Shown: positions 7,831 through 16,862 of the stretch, in pieces
Numbering within the stretch: the stretch's first letter is position 1
How the letters are laid out: the number at the start of each line of letters is the position of its first letter
Position numbers and translations under genes: made by a program
Notes under the pieces: model-generated
What the model saw: the letters and a program-made list of their open reading frames with translations, nothing else
Databases searched by the model: none
What the model was told of the DNA's origin: nothing
Assembly: GCF_021190915.1 (NCBI RefSeq)
Contig: NZ_JAIOAP010000010.1
Location: forward strand, 62,001-126,000
Reading direction: 5' to 3'
DNA: 64,000 nt
Source of the DNA: Cohnella silvisoli
Lineage (GTDB): Bacteria > Bacillota > Bacilli > Paenibacillales > Paenibacillaceae

Positions 7831-9759
7831 ATGCAAAGACACTTGTCCAGATGGCTGAGCTTGTCCATTGTACTGATCATGGTTGTCGGTATTATGGCAG
7901 GTTGCACGGAGAACAAAGAGAAGACAGCTGTCGAACAATCGCCGACGGACTCATCAACGGCGCATGCGACTGCGGAAGGGTCAGGTAAAGAAGAAACAGG
8001 TTATGTTCCAGGGAAAGAGCTTGAGCTTACGATCTGGAATACGCAAGGGACGGATGTAAAGGCGGTTGAAAAACCGAAGGAAGATATTCCTGGAGACTGG
8101 CTGGCCAATAAAACGAAGGTGAAGATCAAGGAGTTTTATGGAAATGGCGGGGGGCAGTGGGATGCCAAGCTTACTACTTTGGTAGCAAGCGGCAATCTTC
8201 CGAATCTTGTTCTTACTCAGGCGGGGCAGGGTCCTGCACAACATGCCAAACTCCATGAAGGGGATCTGAACTGGGAATTAACACCTGAAATGATTCAGAA
8301 ATATGCTCCGGATGTGTGGAAAAGTGTTCCTCCGTTTGTTTGGGATTCCATTAAGGTAGATGGGAAAATTTATGGTATTCCGTTTGGTTTGGCAGTTGAT
8401 AAAGAAATAGACCCTAGTTTGAGTGATGATTTTGTTACGGCGTTCACTACTCCCAAGGAACGAATAACAAGTAACTCCGGCAGTACTTTGATGGTAAGAG
8501 ACGATATCCTTAAAAGATTAATACCGTCGGCATTAAACTATGAAGAAATAATGAAGCTTGTTAAAGAGAAAAATGCTCCGATCGGCGATAGCTTCGTATT
8601 GCCAATAAAATCTACAGATGAATATGTAAAGTTTATGTACGATATAAAAGCATTAAATCTAAAAGAAGGCAACAAGCCCGTGTATGCGACAGGTTATGAT
8701 GGTGGGGACAATTGGTTTGCTTTAAGTGTATTGGGTGCTGAAATGCTCGGATACAAAGGCTATTACTATACGGGATGGTTGGACATTCAAAAGAAAAAAA
8801 TGGGATTCGGATATCTTGACTCCGTATTTAAAGAAGCCGCCAAGATACAAAACAAAATGATAAATGATAGAGTTATTGACCCCGAGTCATTGGTTCATAA
8901 TGCTGAGAAGTACAAAGAAAAAGTGTTAAACGGACAGTATGCGATTATCTGGAACGCAACAGCCGGGGATGTGAATCCGCTTCTGGAGAAGGCAGGAAAA
9001 ACCTTTAGATATGTCCCTTTCTATACGCAGGTTCCACAAAGAGCTGAATTTCCGTCTTATAAAGAAGGGCCGCCTTCCTTTTTTTCTGCTTTATCTTTAT
9101 TGAAAACCTTAAAAGAGGATGAAGTGCCCCAAGTTCTTAACTGGATCAATACTATGTTTACGGATGAGTGGGAAGATATTAAGTTTTGGGGCACCAAAGA
9201 AGCGGGATTATATGAAGAATTGCCAGATGGAAAGAGGAAATTCAAAGACGAGAACATGCAAAAGTTTCTTGTAGATCTTGATATGACAGCAATGGATTGG
9301 AAGGATGCAAAAGGATTGAACTTTGATAATCTTCCGCTAATTGGAGGTAGTCCAGGAGGATATTGGCAGGGTGTTGTGAAGTGGAACGGTGTTGGAGTCA
9401 GTAAATACAATCCACAATTCTTTAACAAATCTATTCAGTATAATACATTAAATGCTGCAATGAAGTTTCCTTCCTCAAGTCCATGGGCAAACGGGTTTAC
9501 ACCTGTACCGAATGTTCAGTCATGGTCGGCGGAATACGCCAATTTGCCTGAGGTGCAGAAACTTTGGTCTACAAGAGCAACATGGGATGATCCATTCAAA
9601 GTTTCTTTGACAGCGAAAAACGAAGAAGAGTTCAGCAAGAAGTGGGATGCTGCGATAGCGAATTTCAGAAAAACGATTGATGTCGACAAAATGTTGGATG
9701 AACAAACTCAAATCGCACTGCCATTGCTTGAGAAACGTGCTGCACAGGCTAATCAGTAA
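7831..9759 (+). CDS. Extracellular solute-binding lipoprotein, LplA type
   Basis: Captures the sugar ligand outside the membrane and delivers it to the two permeases encoded upstream. The 642-residue precursor has a signal peptide with lipobox IMAGC, making Cys25 the lipidated residue after cleavage by signal peptidase II, and then a Ser/Thr/Ala-rich linker. The mature part is a large family-1-like binding protein with LTIWNTQGTDV near its start. ATG at 7831 follows AAAGGTGG. It is strikingly similar to the protein encoded at 39719-41623, yet its central part (about 8400-9500) uses noticeably more A/T-rich codons than that paralogue. Confidence 0.93.
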   Translation: MQRHLSRWLSLSIVLIMVVGIMAGCTENKEKTAVEQSPTDSSTAHATAEGSGKEETGYVPGKELELTIWNTQGTDVKAVEKPKEDIPGDWLANKTKVKIKEFYGNGGGQWDAKLTTLVASGNLPNLVLTQAGQGPAQHAKLHEGDLNWELTPEMIQKYAPDVWKSVPPFVWDSIKVDGKIYGIPFGLAVDKEIDPSLSDDFVTAFTTPKERITSNSGSTLMVRDDILKRLIPSALNYEEIMKLVKEKNAPIGDSFVLPIKSTDEYVKFMYDIKALNLKEGNKPVYATGYDGGDNWFALSVLGAEMLGYKGYYYTGWLDIQKKKMGFGYLDSVFKEAAKIQNKMINDRVIDPESLVHNAEKYKEKVLNGQYAIIWNATAGDVNPLLEKAGKTFRYVPFYTQVPQRAEFPSYKEGPPSFFSALSLLKTLKEDEVPQVLNWINTMFTDEWEDIKFWGTKEAGLYEELPDGKRKFKDENMQKFLVDLDMTAMDWKDAKGLNFDNLPLIGGSPGGYWQGVVKWNGVGVSKYNPQFFNKSIQYNTLNAAMKFPSSSPWANGFTPVPNVQSWSAEYANLPEVQKLWSTRATWDDPFKVSLTAKNEEEFSKKWDAAIANFRKTIDVDKMLDEQTQIALPLLEKRAAQANQ

Positions 9760-9770
9760 TTGAGCAAACC

Positions 9771-9818
9771 ATCACCATCAGGTACGCAATGTTAACCCTA
9801 ACAGTATCTGATGGTGAT
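9771..9818 (+). repeat. Strong intergenic hairpin after the binding-protein gene
   Basis: ATCACCATCAGGTAC (9771-9785) pairs with GTATCTGATGGTGAT (9804-9818): 15 bp including one G.U pair, with an 18-base loop. No run of T follows, so a classical terminator is unlikely. It probably protects the 3' end of the binding-protein message or partly attenuates the beta-helix gene. Confidence 0.6.
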
Positions 9819-9856
9819 CCTATGTTTGACTAATCAAAATACTAGGAGGGAATATA

Positions 9857-12800
9857 ATGGTCGTAAGGAAAATTTCCCTGGTAATCGTAATCTTGCTCAT
9901 AATATCCGGTATTGTGCCAACGATGAATGTGTCTGCAGCAACTCAAGCATCGTATTACGTGGATTATGCCAATGGCAGCGACTTAAATTCCGGGACGATC
10001 AATTCCCCTTTCAAAACGGTTGAAAAAGCGAAAGATACAGTACGTCTCAGCATCCGCAATATGACGGGTGACATCATTGTCTACCTGCGTGGCGGAACGT
10101 ATCCTTTAACACATACCCTGCAATTTGATCAAGGCGACTCTGGAACGAATGGGTACAATGTCGTCTACAAAAACTATAACGGGGAAACACCCGTCATCAG
10201 TGGCGGGAAAACGATAACGGGTTGGACCTTATTTGATGCTTCTAAGAACATATGGGAAGCCAGTGTCGATGCTTCTTTGGAAACACGGCAAATTTATGTA
10301 AATGGTACCCGTGCCATAAGGGCCAAATCTGCAAACGGATTGCCTGGGGCAGTTCTTACTTCGAGCGGCTATACTACCACCGATACGAATATGCAAAACC
10401 GGAAAAACAAAAGTGATATTGAGTTTGTATATAGAAACCTATGGATTGAACCACGCGTTGGCGTAGCCAGTATCTCGGGAACAACCATTACAATGAAGCA
10501 GCCAGCTTGGGATATGGCTTTTCAAGGTGGAGCACCGCTTACCATTAAACCGGATGGTCCGAGCCCAACCTATATAGAAAATGCATACGAGCTGCTGGAT
10601 GAGCAGGGAGAATGGTATCTGGATCGATCTGCCAGGAAGTTATATTACAAGCCAAGGGCAGGAGAGAATATGGGCACGGCCGACGTCATGGCTGCTTATC
10701 TGAATACGCTTGTCAGTGGAACTGGGAATTTGGATAATCCTGTTCACAATATTCAATTCGAGGGAATTACCTTTGCCTATGCAACATGGTTATATCCTAA
10801 CGGCAATGAAGGATATACTCCAATCCAAGCTTCTGTCTATTCGAAACCGTATGCTTCGGAAGAGTATTCGTATGATTTGGATAATTGGAATGTGATGCCT
10901 GCCAATATCAGCTTCAGCACAGCCAAGAATATCCGTTTCGAACGAAACAAGTTCATGCATCTCGGAGCGTCTGCCCTTGGCTTCAGTAATGGCAGCCAAG
11001 ATAACGTGATCTCGGGGAATGAGTTTACCGATGTCTCAGGAACGGCTGTACAAATTGGCGGTGTTAGCTTAAATGACAGTTACCCGCAAGACGTGCGTTA
11101 TGTGGTGAAGAACAACCAGGTGACGAATAACTATATTCATAATATAGCCGTGGAATACCGAGGTTGTGTGGGAGTTTTTGTTGGCTATACGGAAGGTACG
11201 CTGGTCAGTCATAACGAAATTGCAGATTTGCCATACACTGCAATTACGATGGGCTGGGGCTGGGGAGATCGGGACTTTGCAGATAAGCCTGATAGAGTTA
11301 GTAAACCGGCCGATCGGTGGAGAATACCGAATAATGTACCATCGACCAGCAAAAATAATGTGATTTCACAAAATCATATTCACAATATTATGAGTTATTT
11401 AAAGGATGGAGGCGGGATCTACAATTTAGGCGCTCAGCCTGGAGGGGTCATCGAAGGCAATTATATTCATCATGTAAATGACGAATATGGTGCGATTTAT
11501 TTGGATTCGGGAAGCAGGTACATTACGGTTGCAAACAATATCCTTCATAATTATGTGAGAAACTTCATTCTGGCAGGTTATGACAATGATGTGGAGTTCA
11601 ATTACTGGAATGCGGACAATGGATATTGGTTTCATAAAACTGGACTAGTAGCGAATAATTACGAAATTGGCAACGCTAATGTGCCTGCTTCGATATTGGA
11701 CCATGTCGGATTGGAAGCGGCTTATGCCGATCTATTGCCAAGACCTTCTGTCAATTTTGCTCTGGGGAAGCCGACCGCAGCCTATTATAATGACGGTACT
11801 CCGGCAATTATGCAGAATAACACGGAAGCCTATAGAGCAGTCGATGGTAATCTCTCGACTGTCGCATTGGCTGCAAATCAGTATGCATGGACGGAAGAGG
11901 TTGATTTGGGAAATACGTATCTTATTGATAGAGTGGTCACTACTTTTGCAACAAATCCTCCGGCAACTGCGAATTTGTGGGCGACAGATTACGAAATACA
12001 AGTATCGCTCACAGGCGGGAACGGGAACTTCACGACGGTAAAAACAGTAACAGGTTCCGCAGGAGGCACGGACGAGCAGACATTTACCCCGGTTAATGCT
12101 AGATATGTACGTATCAAGGCTATTAAACCTGATGGAGGGGGACAAACCGGATCTCAAATGGCTATAGCGGAACTTGCTGTATACGGTAAGGTTACCTTTA
12201 CACCGTCACAGCTTCCCGACCGGGCGCCTGCTATTATACCGATTTATAATCTTGCTTTGGGGAAAAAAGCTACGGGCTATTATAATGATGGCACGCCAGC
12301 ATTGATGCAAGCGGCAGCAGATGCGGATAAGGCAGTCGATGGCAATCCCAATAGCGGCTCAATTGCAGCTAATCAGTATGCATGGACGCTCGAAGTGGAC
12401 TTGGGCAGTATTTATAGCATTAATCGGGTGAAAACGCTGTTTATACCCGGTTTGTATGCAAATGAATATGAAATCCAGGTTTCTACAACAGGAGGAAACA
12501 ATAATTTTAAAACAGTAAAATTAGTTTCTGGATCCACCGGGGGGTTACGTGAGGAAATCTTTGCTCCGGTAAATGCCAGATATGTGCGCATCAAAGCCTT
12601 AAAGCCGGATGGAGCCTATCAGGCGGGAACCCAAATGGCGATCAACGAATTGGAAGTATATGAATATTTCGATTATGCATTTAATAAGAAGGTAACTGCA
12701 TACAACAGCGACGGAAGCCTTGCCTCCATGCTGCCCGGAGCTGAAGCCGATAAATCGGTAGACGGTGACACGACTACAGGAGCTATGACTGCCAATCAAT

Positions 12801-13615
12801 ATGCGTGGACAGAAGTCGTTGATCTTGGCAGCAATTTTGACATTGAGAGAATTAGCGTCATATTTGGGAAAAATAATTATCCTACGGATTTTGAAATGGC
12901 CATATCCACTGATGGCGTTAATTACAGCCTACTTGAACATGTTACTAATTTTGGGGCTGATGGGGGTAGAGCTTATGGTTTTATATTATACCAGCCTATC
13001 ATTCATAGGGAAGCCAGATATGTCCGTCTTAAGGCGAACAAACCGGATGGGCCGAATCAGACCGGTACCCAGATGAAAATTAGTGAATTTTCCGTATATG
13101 CCATAGATCGGGCGATTAAAATGTCTCAAAAGACGGATAACCAAGCAGCGGATAAGTTTTATTATCGGACGATATCCAATCAAAGCTTTACATTTGCAGC
13201 CGGCGATATCATTTCTTACGATGTTAAGCTGAATACGGACAATGCTGCAATAGGCGGAATAGATATTAAAAATACGGATAATACCTCATTCAGCAGTGCA
13301 ACCTGGCAAGATCAGAATGGAATTACAGGTTCGCCTATGAACGACTTAAGAGCAAAAGCCTTTGGAAAGTGGTACCATCGCGAGTTGACCGTTCCCGCTA
13401 ATATGGTTGGCAAAACGGCTGCCGCGTGGATGCTTGCATTCGAAAATGATTCCGTTTCCAAAGTACTGCAAGCCACATATGACAATGTGATTGTAAAAAG
13501 AGGCAATGATACGGTTTTGACCGTTTACAAGAGCGGCCAACCGAGCATCAACGTGATGAATCGCTCCAGCCATTTTGATACGGATGCTCCTGTTAATGCG
13601 GTTAATAGAAAATAA
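9857..13615 (+). CDS. Secreted right-handed beta-helix protein with three discoidin-like modules
   Basis: A 1252-residue exported protein. Residues 1-30 form a signal peptide ending near MNVSAA. Residues about 35-620 read as a parallel beta-helix of the pectate-lyase/NosD type: YYVDYANGSDLNSGT, LRGGTYPL, and recurrent N-x-I/F-x-x-N/G-x-I-x-x steps such as NYIHNI, NHIHNI and NYIHHV. Three related modules follow at about 632-775, 796-936 and 938-1083, each with A-x-N-Q-Y-A-W-T, VDLG and ARYVRIKA-x-KPDG, as in F5/8 type C (discoidin/CBM32-like) domains. Residues 1084-1252 form a further beta-rich region I do not recognise. The start has AGGAGGG at 9844-9850. Position after the importer and before sugar oxidoreductases suggests polysaccharide cleavage outside the cell; the activity (lyase or hydrolase) is not determinable. 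Confidence 0.87.
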   Translation: MVVRKISLVIVILLIISGIVPTMNVSAATQASYYVDYANGSDLNSGTINSPFKTVEKAKDTVRLSIRNMTGDIIVYLRGGTYPLTHTLQFDQGDSGTNGYNVVYKNYNGETPVISGGKTITGWTLFDASKNIWEASVDASLETRQIYVNGTRAIRAKSANGLPGAVLTSSGYTTTDTNMQNRKNKSDIEFVYRNLWIEPRVGVASISGTTITMKQPAWDMAFQGGAPLTIKPDGPSPTYIENAYELLDEQGEWYLDRSARKLYYKPRAGENMGTADVMAAYLNTLVSGTGNLDNPVHNIQFEGITFAYATWLYPNGNEGYTPIQASVYSKPYASEEYSYDLDNWNVMPANISFSTAKNIRFERNKFMHLGASALGFSNGSQDNVISGNEFTDVSGTAVQIGGVSLNDSYPQDVRYVVKNNQVTNNYIHNIAVEYRGCVGVFVGYTEGTLVSHNEIADLPYTAITMGWGWGDRDFADKPDRVSKPADRWRIPNNVPSTSKNNVISQNHIHNIMSYLKDGGGIYNLGAQPGGVIEGNYIHHVNDEYGAIYLDSGSRYITVANNILHNYVRNFILAGYDNDVEFNYWNADNGYWFHKTGLVANNYEIGNANVPASILDHVGLEAAYADLLPRPSVNFALGKPTAAYYNDGTPAIMQNNTEAYRAVDGNLSTVALAANQYAWTEEVDLGNTYLIDRVVTTFATNPPATANLWATDYEIQVSLTGGNGNFTTVKTVTGSAGGTDEQTFTPVNARYVRIKAIKPDGGGQTGSQMAIAELAVYGKVTFTPSQLPDRAPAIIPIYNLALGKKATGYYNDGTPALMQAAADADKAVDGNPNSGSIAANQYAWTLEVDLGSIYSINRVKTLFIPGLYANEYEIQVSTTGGNNNFKTVKLVSGSTGGLREEIFAPVNARYVRIKALKPDGAYQAGTQMAINELEVYEYFDYAFNKKVTAYNSDGSLASMLPGAEADKSVDGDTTTGAMTANQYAWTEVVDLGSNFDIERISVIFGKNNYPTDFEMAISTDGVNYSLLEHVTNFGADGGRAYGFILYQPIIHREARYVRLKANKPDGPNQTGTQMKISEFSVYAIDRAIKMSQKTDNQAADKFYYRTISNQSFTFAAGDIISYDVKLNTDNAAIGGIDIKNTDNTSFSSATWQDQNGITGSPMNDLRAKAFGKWYHRELTVPANMVGKTAAAWMLAFENDSVSKVLQATYDNVIVKRGNDTVLTVYKSGQPSINVMNRSSHFDTDAPVNAVNRK

Positions 13616-13645
13616 ATAAAATGACGGTGAAACTACGGAAGGAAG

Positions 13646-14695
13646 ATGGCAGTGGATAAAATAAGATTAGGCGTAATTGGTTGCGGAGGAATGGCAAGCA
13701 ATTCTCATACAAGCGGGTTACTTGCTTTAAGTGATTGGATGACCGTAACGGCAACCTGCGATATCGTGCTTGAGCAGGCGCAGAAGATGGCTGAAATGTT
13801 AAATGTGAACATAGCGGTTACAGATTTTCATGATATTTTGGATCAGGTCGATGCAGTATTAATTGCCATACCACATGATTTGCATTTCGAAGTCGGCATG
13901 GCTTGTCTTGAAGCGGGAAAGCATGTCTTGATGGAGAAGCCGATGTGCAATACGGAAGAGGAGTGCATCGAACTGATTGGTATGGCAGATCGGATGGGGA
14001 AGGTGCTAATGACCGCATATCCTGTGCGTTTCTGGCCTGTCATGGTAAAACTGAAAGAGCTGATCGACAACAAGACTTATGGTGATATCTTTCAGTTATC
14101 GATTTGGACAGAGCAATATACGCACCCACCTGAGGGTTCATGGGGTCTTTCAGCTCGACAATTAGGCGGAGGACAGTTTTTCAGCCATGGCTGTCATTAC
14201 GTTGATCTTATGCTTTGGTTGTTGGGAAATCCAATAAAGGGAACACATTTGGGGACGAATTTCGGGACACCTTGGATGGAAAAAGAAGGGACAAGCAACG
14301 TAGTGTTGGAGTTCGAGAATGGCGTGTTGGGTTATCACTTTGGAACATGGGGAGCACGCGGTACGCGTCTGGGCTATAGCATTCACGCTCATTGTACGAA
14401 AGGGATGATCGAGATCCATCTTGGAGAAGGGAAAATGTATCTGCACTCGGATATCAAAGAGGAGCATGGCGATTTAGAAAATCGATCCACAACCGAAATT
14501 CTGATGGATATCGAACCCGGAAAGCTGACATTTTATGAAACTAAACATTTTTTGGATTGCATTAATAAAGGGACGAGACCTGACACGGATGGACCTCGAA
14601 GCTTGCAAGGTTTAAGGGTGATTTGGAGATTGTACGAAGCAGAGCAGGTCAATACGGTAGCTGATTTAAGGGGATTAGGCTTGGAACTGGCCTAG
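13646..14695 (+). CDS. Gfo/Idh/MocA-family oxidoreductase
   Basis: A cytoplasmic NAD(P)-dependent sugar or inositol dehydrogenase-type protein of 349 residues. The Rossmann N-terminus reads LGVIGCGGMASN, the conserved EKP motif that contains the catalytic/cofactor Lys is MEKPMCN, and the C-terminal half contains the substrate-side helix GGGQFFSHGCHYVDLMLWLLG with the usual H-x-x-D pattern. The start follows ACGGAAGGAAG. The gene lies 30 bp after the beta-helix gene, suggesting co-transcription and use of a released sugar. Its closest relative in the window is encoded at 36647-37633, which has the same SHGCHY segment. Confidence 0.9.
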   Translation: MAVDKIRLGVIGCGGMASNSHTSGLLALSDWMTVTATCDIVLEQAQKMAEMLNVNIAVTDFHDILDQVDAVLIAIPHDLHFEVGMACLEAGKHVLMEKPMCNTEEECIELIGMADRMGKVLMTAYPVRFWPVMVKLKELIDNKTYGDIFQLSIWTEQYTHPPEGSWGLSARQLGGGQFFSHGCHYVDLMLWLLGNPIKGTHLGTNFGTPWMEKEGTSNVVLEFENGVLGYHFGTWGARGTRLGYSIHAHCTKGMIEIHLGEGKMYLHSDIKEEHGDLENRSTTEILMDIEPGKLTFYETKHFLDCINKGTRPDTDGPRSLQGLRVIWRLYEAEQVNTVADLRGLGLELA

Positions 14696-14728
14696 GCTCA
14701 CTCCGAGCTGCAATCTGTACTAAATAGA

Positions 14729-14771
14729 AGAAGCGGGATGAGGAGCCGGCAGGCCCACTTTTCCCGCTTCT
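14729..14771 (+). repeat. Hairpin between the oxidoreductase gene and the next ORF
   Basis: AGAAGCGGGA (14729-14738) pairs with TCCCGCTTCT (14762-14771) across a 23-base GC-rich loop. There is no T tract after it, so it may be an attenuator or mRNA boundary rather than a full terminator. Confidence 0.45.
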
Positions 14772-14815
14772 GTCCACATGTAAGATGTGCTCAAAGAAGC
14801 GGAGGTTTAGCAGAT

Positions 14816-16822
14816 ATGCATACGGATCTGGAGAAGAACACGGTTCAATACATATTGAGGCCGGGCTTGCCTGTCCTTGAAGATGAGGCGCTTTGGCAAG
14901 AAACGTTGAAGTTCGCGAAGGATACGCAGATGGATGCCATTCTAGCCTTTAATGGGCATGGAGAGATGCCCCCGCATCCTAATGAGGACTATATTAGAAA
15001 AAACGTGGACCTGTTGGCTAAACGCTTTGCTGAAATTAGAGCCTTAGGCATGACACCCATGTTAAATTATTTCGTGACATTGGGGCACGGAGAAGCCAAA
15101 CCGGCTGCAGGCATGGATCATTTCCAATGGATCGTGGACGGCCATGGGAATCAATCCATCGGCTGCCCCTGTCCATTGGATGAAAGTTTCCAGGACTATA
15201 TGTGTAAAGCCTTCGGTTTGTATGCGCAACTGGATGTCGAATCGATATGGATTGATGATGATTTTCGATTGTTTGCAAGGGAAGGTACAGATACGCTTCA
15301 ATGCTTTTGTAAGCTTCATCTGGGGCGTTTTGCCGACAAGCTTGGCCGTTATTACGAGAGAGACGAAGTCATGGAAAGACTGATGCAAAAGCCGGCAGAC
15401 CGGGCGTTTCGTAAAGCGTGGTTTGCGGTGCAGGGACAATCGATGCGGGAACTGGCGAGAAAGCTGCGCGATGCGGTTGAAGAAGTGAATGCCAACACAG
15501 GTATGGGGGTAATGTTCTGCGCTCCTTATTCCTTCGTTCTGAGCGGGATCGATCTAAATGAAGTTATGCCTGCGCTCAGCACGTCAAATTCTCCGCGTCC
15601 ATGGCTGCGTACCGGTGGTAACGGTGCTTATCGGGATGAGCGGCCGCTCGATATCCTCCATAAAATCGTTACGGTAGCTGATCCCATACCGGCAATGGTC
15701 GACAAGCCGATTCGTCTTTGCTGTGAGATAGAAAATTATCCGTTCGCCACGGGAATCAAATCAGCACGCGTACTGGCACTGGAGATGTATCTCAATACGA
15801 TTTCGACGAATGGATGGCTTACTTTAAGTATCCTGGATAACCTATTCGGAATTCATGATCCATCGGGAAATGTTGTACCTATGCTTAATAAAATGAAGGC
15901 TTATTTGGTTCAAGTTGCAGCCGTAATGGAAGGAAAAGCGCGGCGAGGGGCCTCTCTGCCGTTTCCAGCCCATCCAACCGAGGTAAGCGATCTGACGGAG
16001 GACGCATTAAGTCCCCACTGGAATGTGACGCTAGCCCGATTGGGCATTCCGCAAGCTCCGACAGCGGCTTCACCGATTCTATTTACGGGGAGAACAACGG
16101 AGCTCTACAACGATGAAGAGATCAAAGCCTTATTGCAACGCGGGAGTATGATGGATCCGGAATCTTATCTCTTGCTGCAAGAACGTGGAATCTTGACGGG
16201 TGAGGCCATACTGGTAAAGGCTGAACCCTTCCACAGCAAGGTTCAGTCAGAGAGGGTAAATGCCGGCAATGCTCCAGAGTGGTTAAAGGGCAAAAGCTTG
16301 CTGACCAGGTGGCATATCGATTACAACACGCAACATACGATACAGGCGGGAACTGGCGGAGAAGCATTGTCCGCACTTTACGATACGCAGGGGAATTGGA
16401 TTTCCGATGGCGTGGTGTTCAGTCAATCGCCTTATTCAATTGCGGTTGTCACTCATAACGGCAAGCCAATGAAAGAGTCTGGACGCCAATGGCTCTTCTC
16501 GCAATTAATAAACCGCATTACTAACTCCACATTCCCGGTAATGGTCGAAGGAATTTTAGAATTATATCCAGTCTGGTGGGAAAAGGGGAAGGAGTCGGTT
16601 CTTGGTCTGTGCAATTTCGGAATCGAGGAATTTCCCGAAGTGAGTCTATGGCTTCCTGGAATGCGAGAGTACGTATCCATAGAGCAATTGGGATCTGACG
16701 GAATATGGAAAATGGCCGATTACAGGATCAGCGAGCATCCAGATGGGGGAATCCGGTTAACTCTTCATGGCGATAGCGTGCCTAAACATTTGTCATTCGA
16801 GACTTTTCTCTTGAAATTATAA
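14816..16822 (+). CDS. Uncharacterised 668-residue glycoside-hydrolase-like protein
   Basis: I do not recognise a specific family. The first 400 residues look like a TIM barrel of the glycoside-hydrolase kind: successive strands such as MDAILAFNGHGE, GMTPMLNYFVTLGHG, VESIWIDDDFRLF and GMGVMFCAPY each end in acidic or polar residues. The last 250 residues are beta-rich (ITNSTFPVMVEGILELYPVW) and could be an accessory sandwich. There is no signal peptide, so it should be cytoplasmic. The ATG at 14816 follows GCGGAGG; an earlier in-frame start at 14738 lies inside the preceding hairpin. Flanked by a sugar oxidoreductase and an M81 gene on the same strand, it is probably part of the same catabolic operon. 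Confidence 0.7.
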   Translation: MHTDLEKNTVQYILRPGLPVLEDEALWQETLKFAKDTQMDAILAFNGHGEMPPHPNEDYIRKNVDLLAKRFAEIRALGMTPMLNYFVTLGHGEAKPAAGMDHFQWIVDGHGNQSIGCPCPLDESFQDYMCKAFGLYAQLDVESIWIDDDFRLFAREGTDTLQCFCKLHLGRFADKLGRYYERDEVMERLMQKPADRAFRKAWFAVQGQSMRELARKLRDAVEEVNANTGMGVMFCAPYSFVLSGIDLNEVMPALSTSNSPRPWLRTGGNGAYRDERPLDILHKIVTVADPIPAMVDKPIRLCCEIENYPFATGIKSARVLALEMYLNTISTNGWLTLSILDNLFGIHDPSGNVVPMLNKMKAYLVQVAAVMEGKARRGASLPFPAHPTEVSDLTEDALSPHWNVTLARLGIPQAPTAASPILFTGRTTELYNDEEIKALLQRGSMMDPESYLLLQERGILTGEAILVKAEPFHSKVQSERVNAGNAPEWLKGKSLLTRWHIDYNTQHTIQAGTGGEALSALYDTQGNWISDGVVFSQSPYSIAVVTHNGKPMKESGRQWLFSQLINRITNSTFPVMVEGILELYPVWWEKGKESVLGLCNFGIEEFPEVSLWLPGMREYVSIEQLGSDGIWKMADYRISEHPDGGIRLTLHGDSVPKHLSFETFLLKL

Positions 16823-16862
16823 ATGACGAATGATGAAAGATAAAAGGGGAGACTTCCTAATC

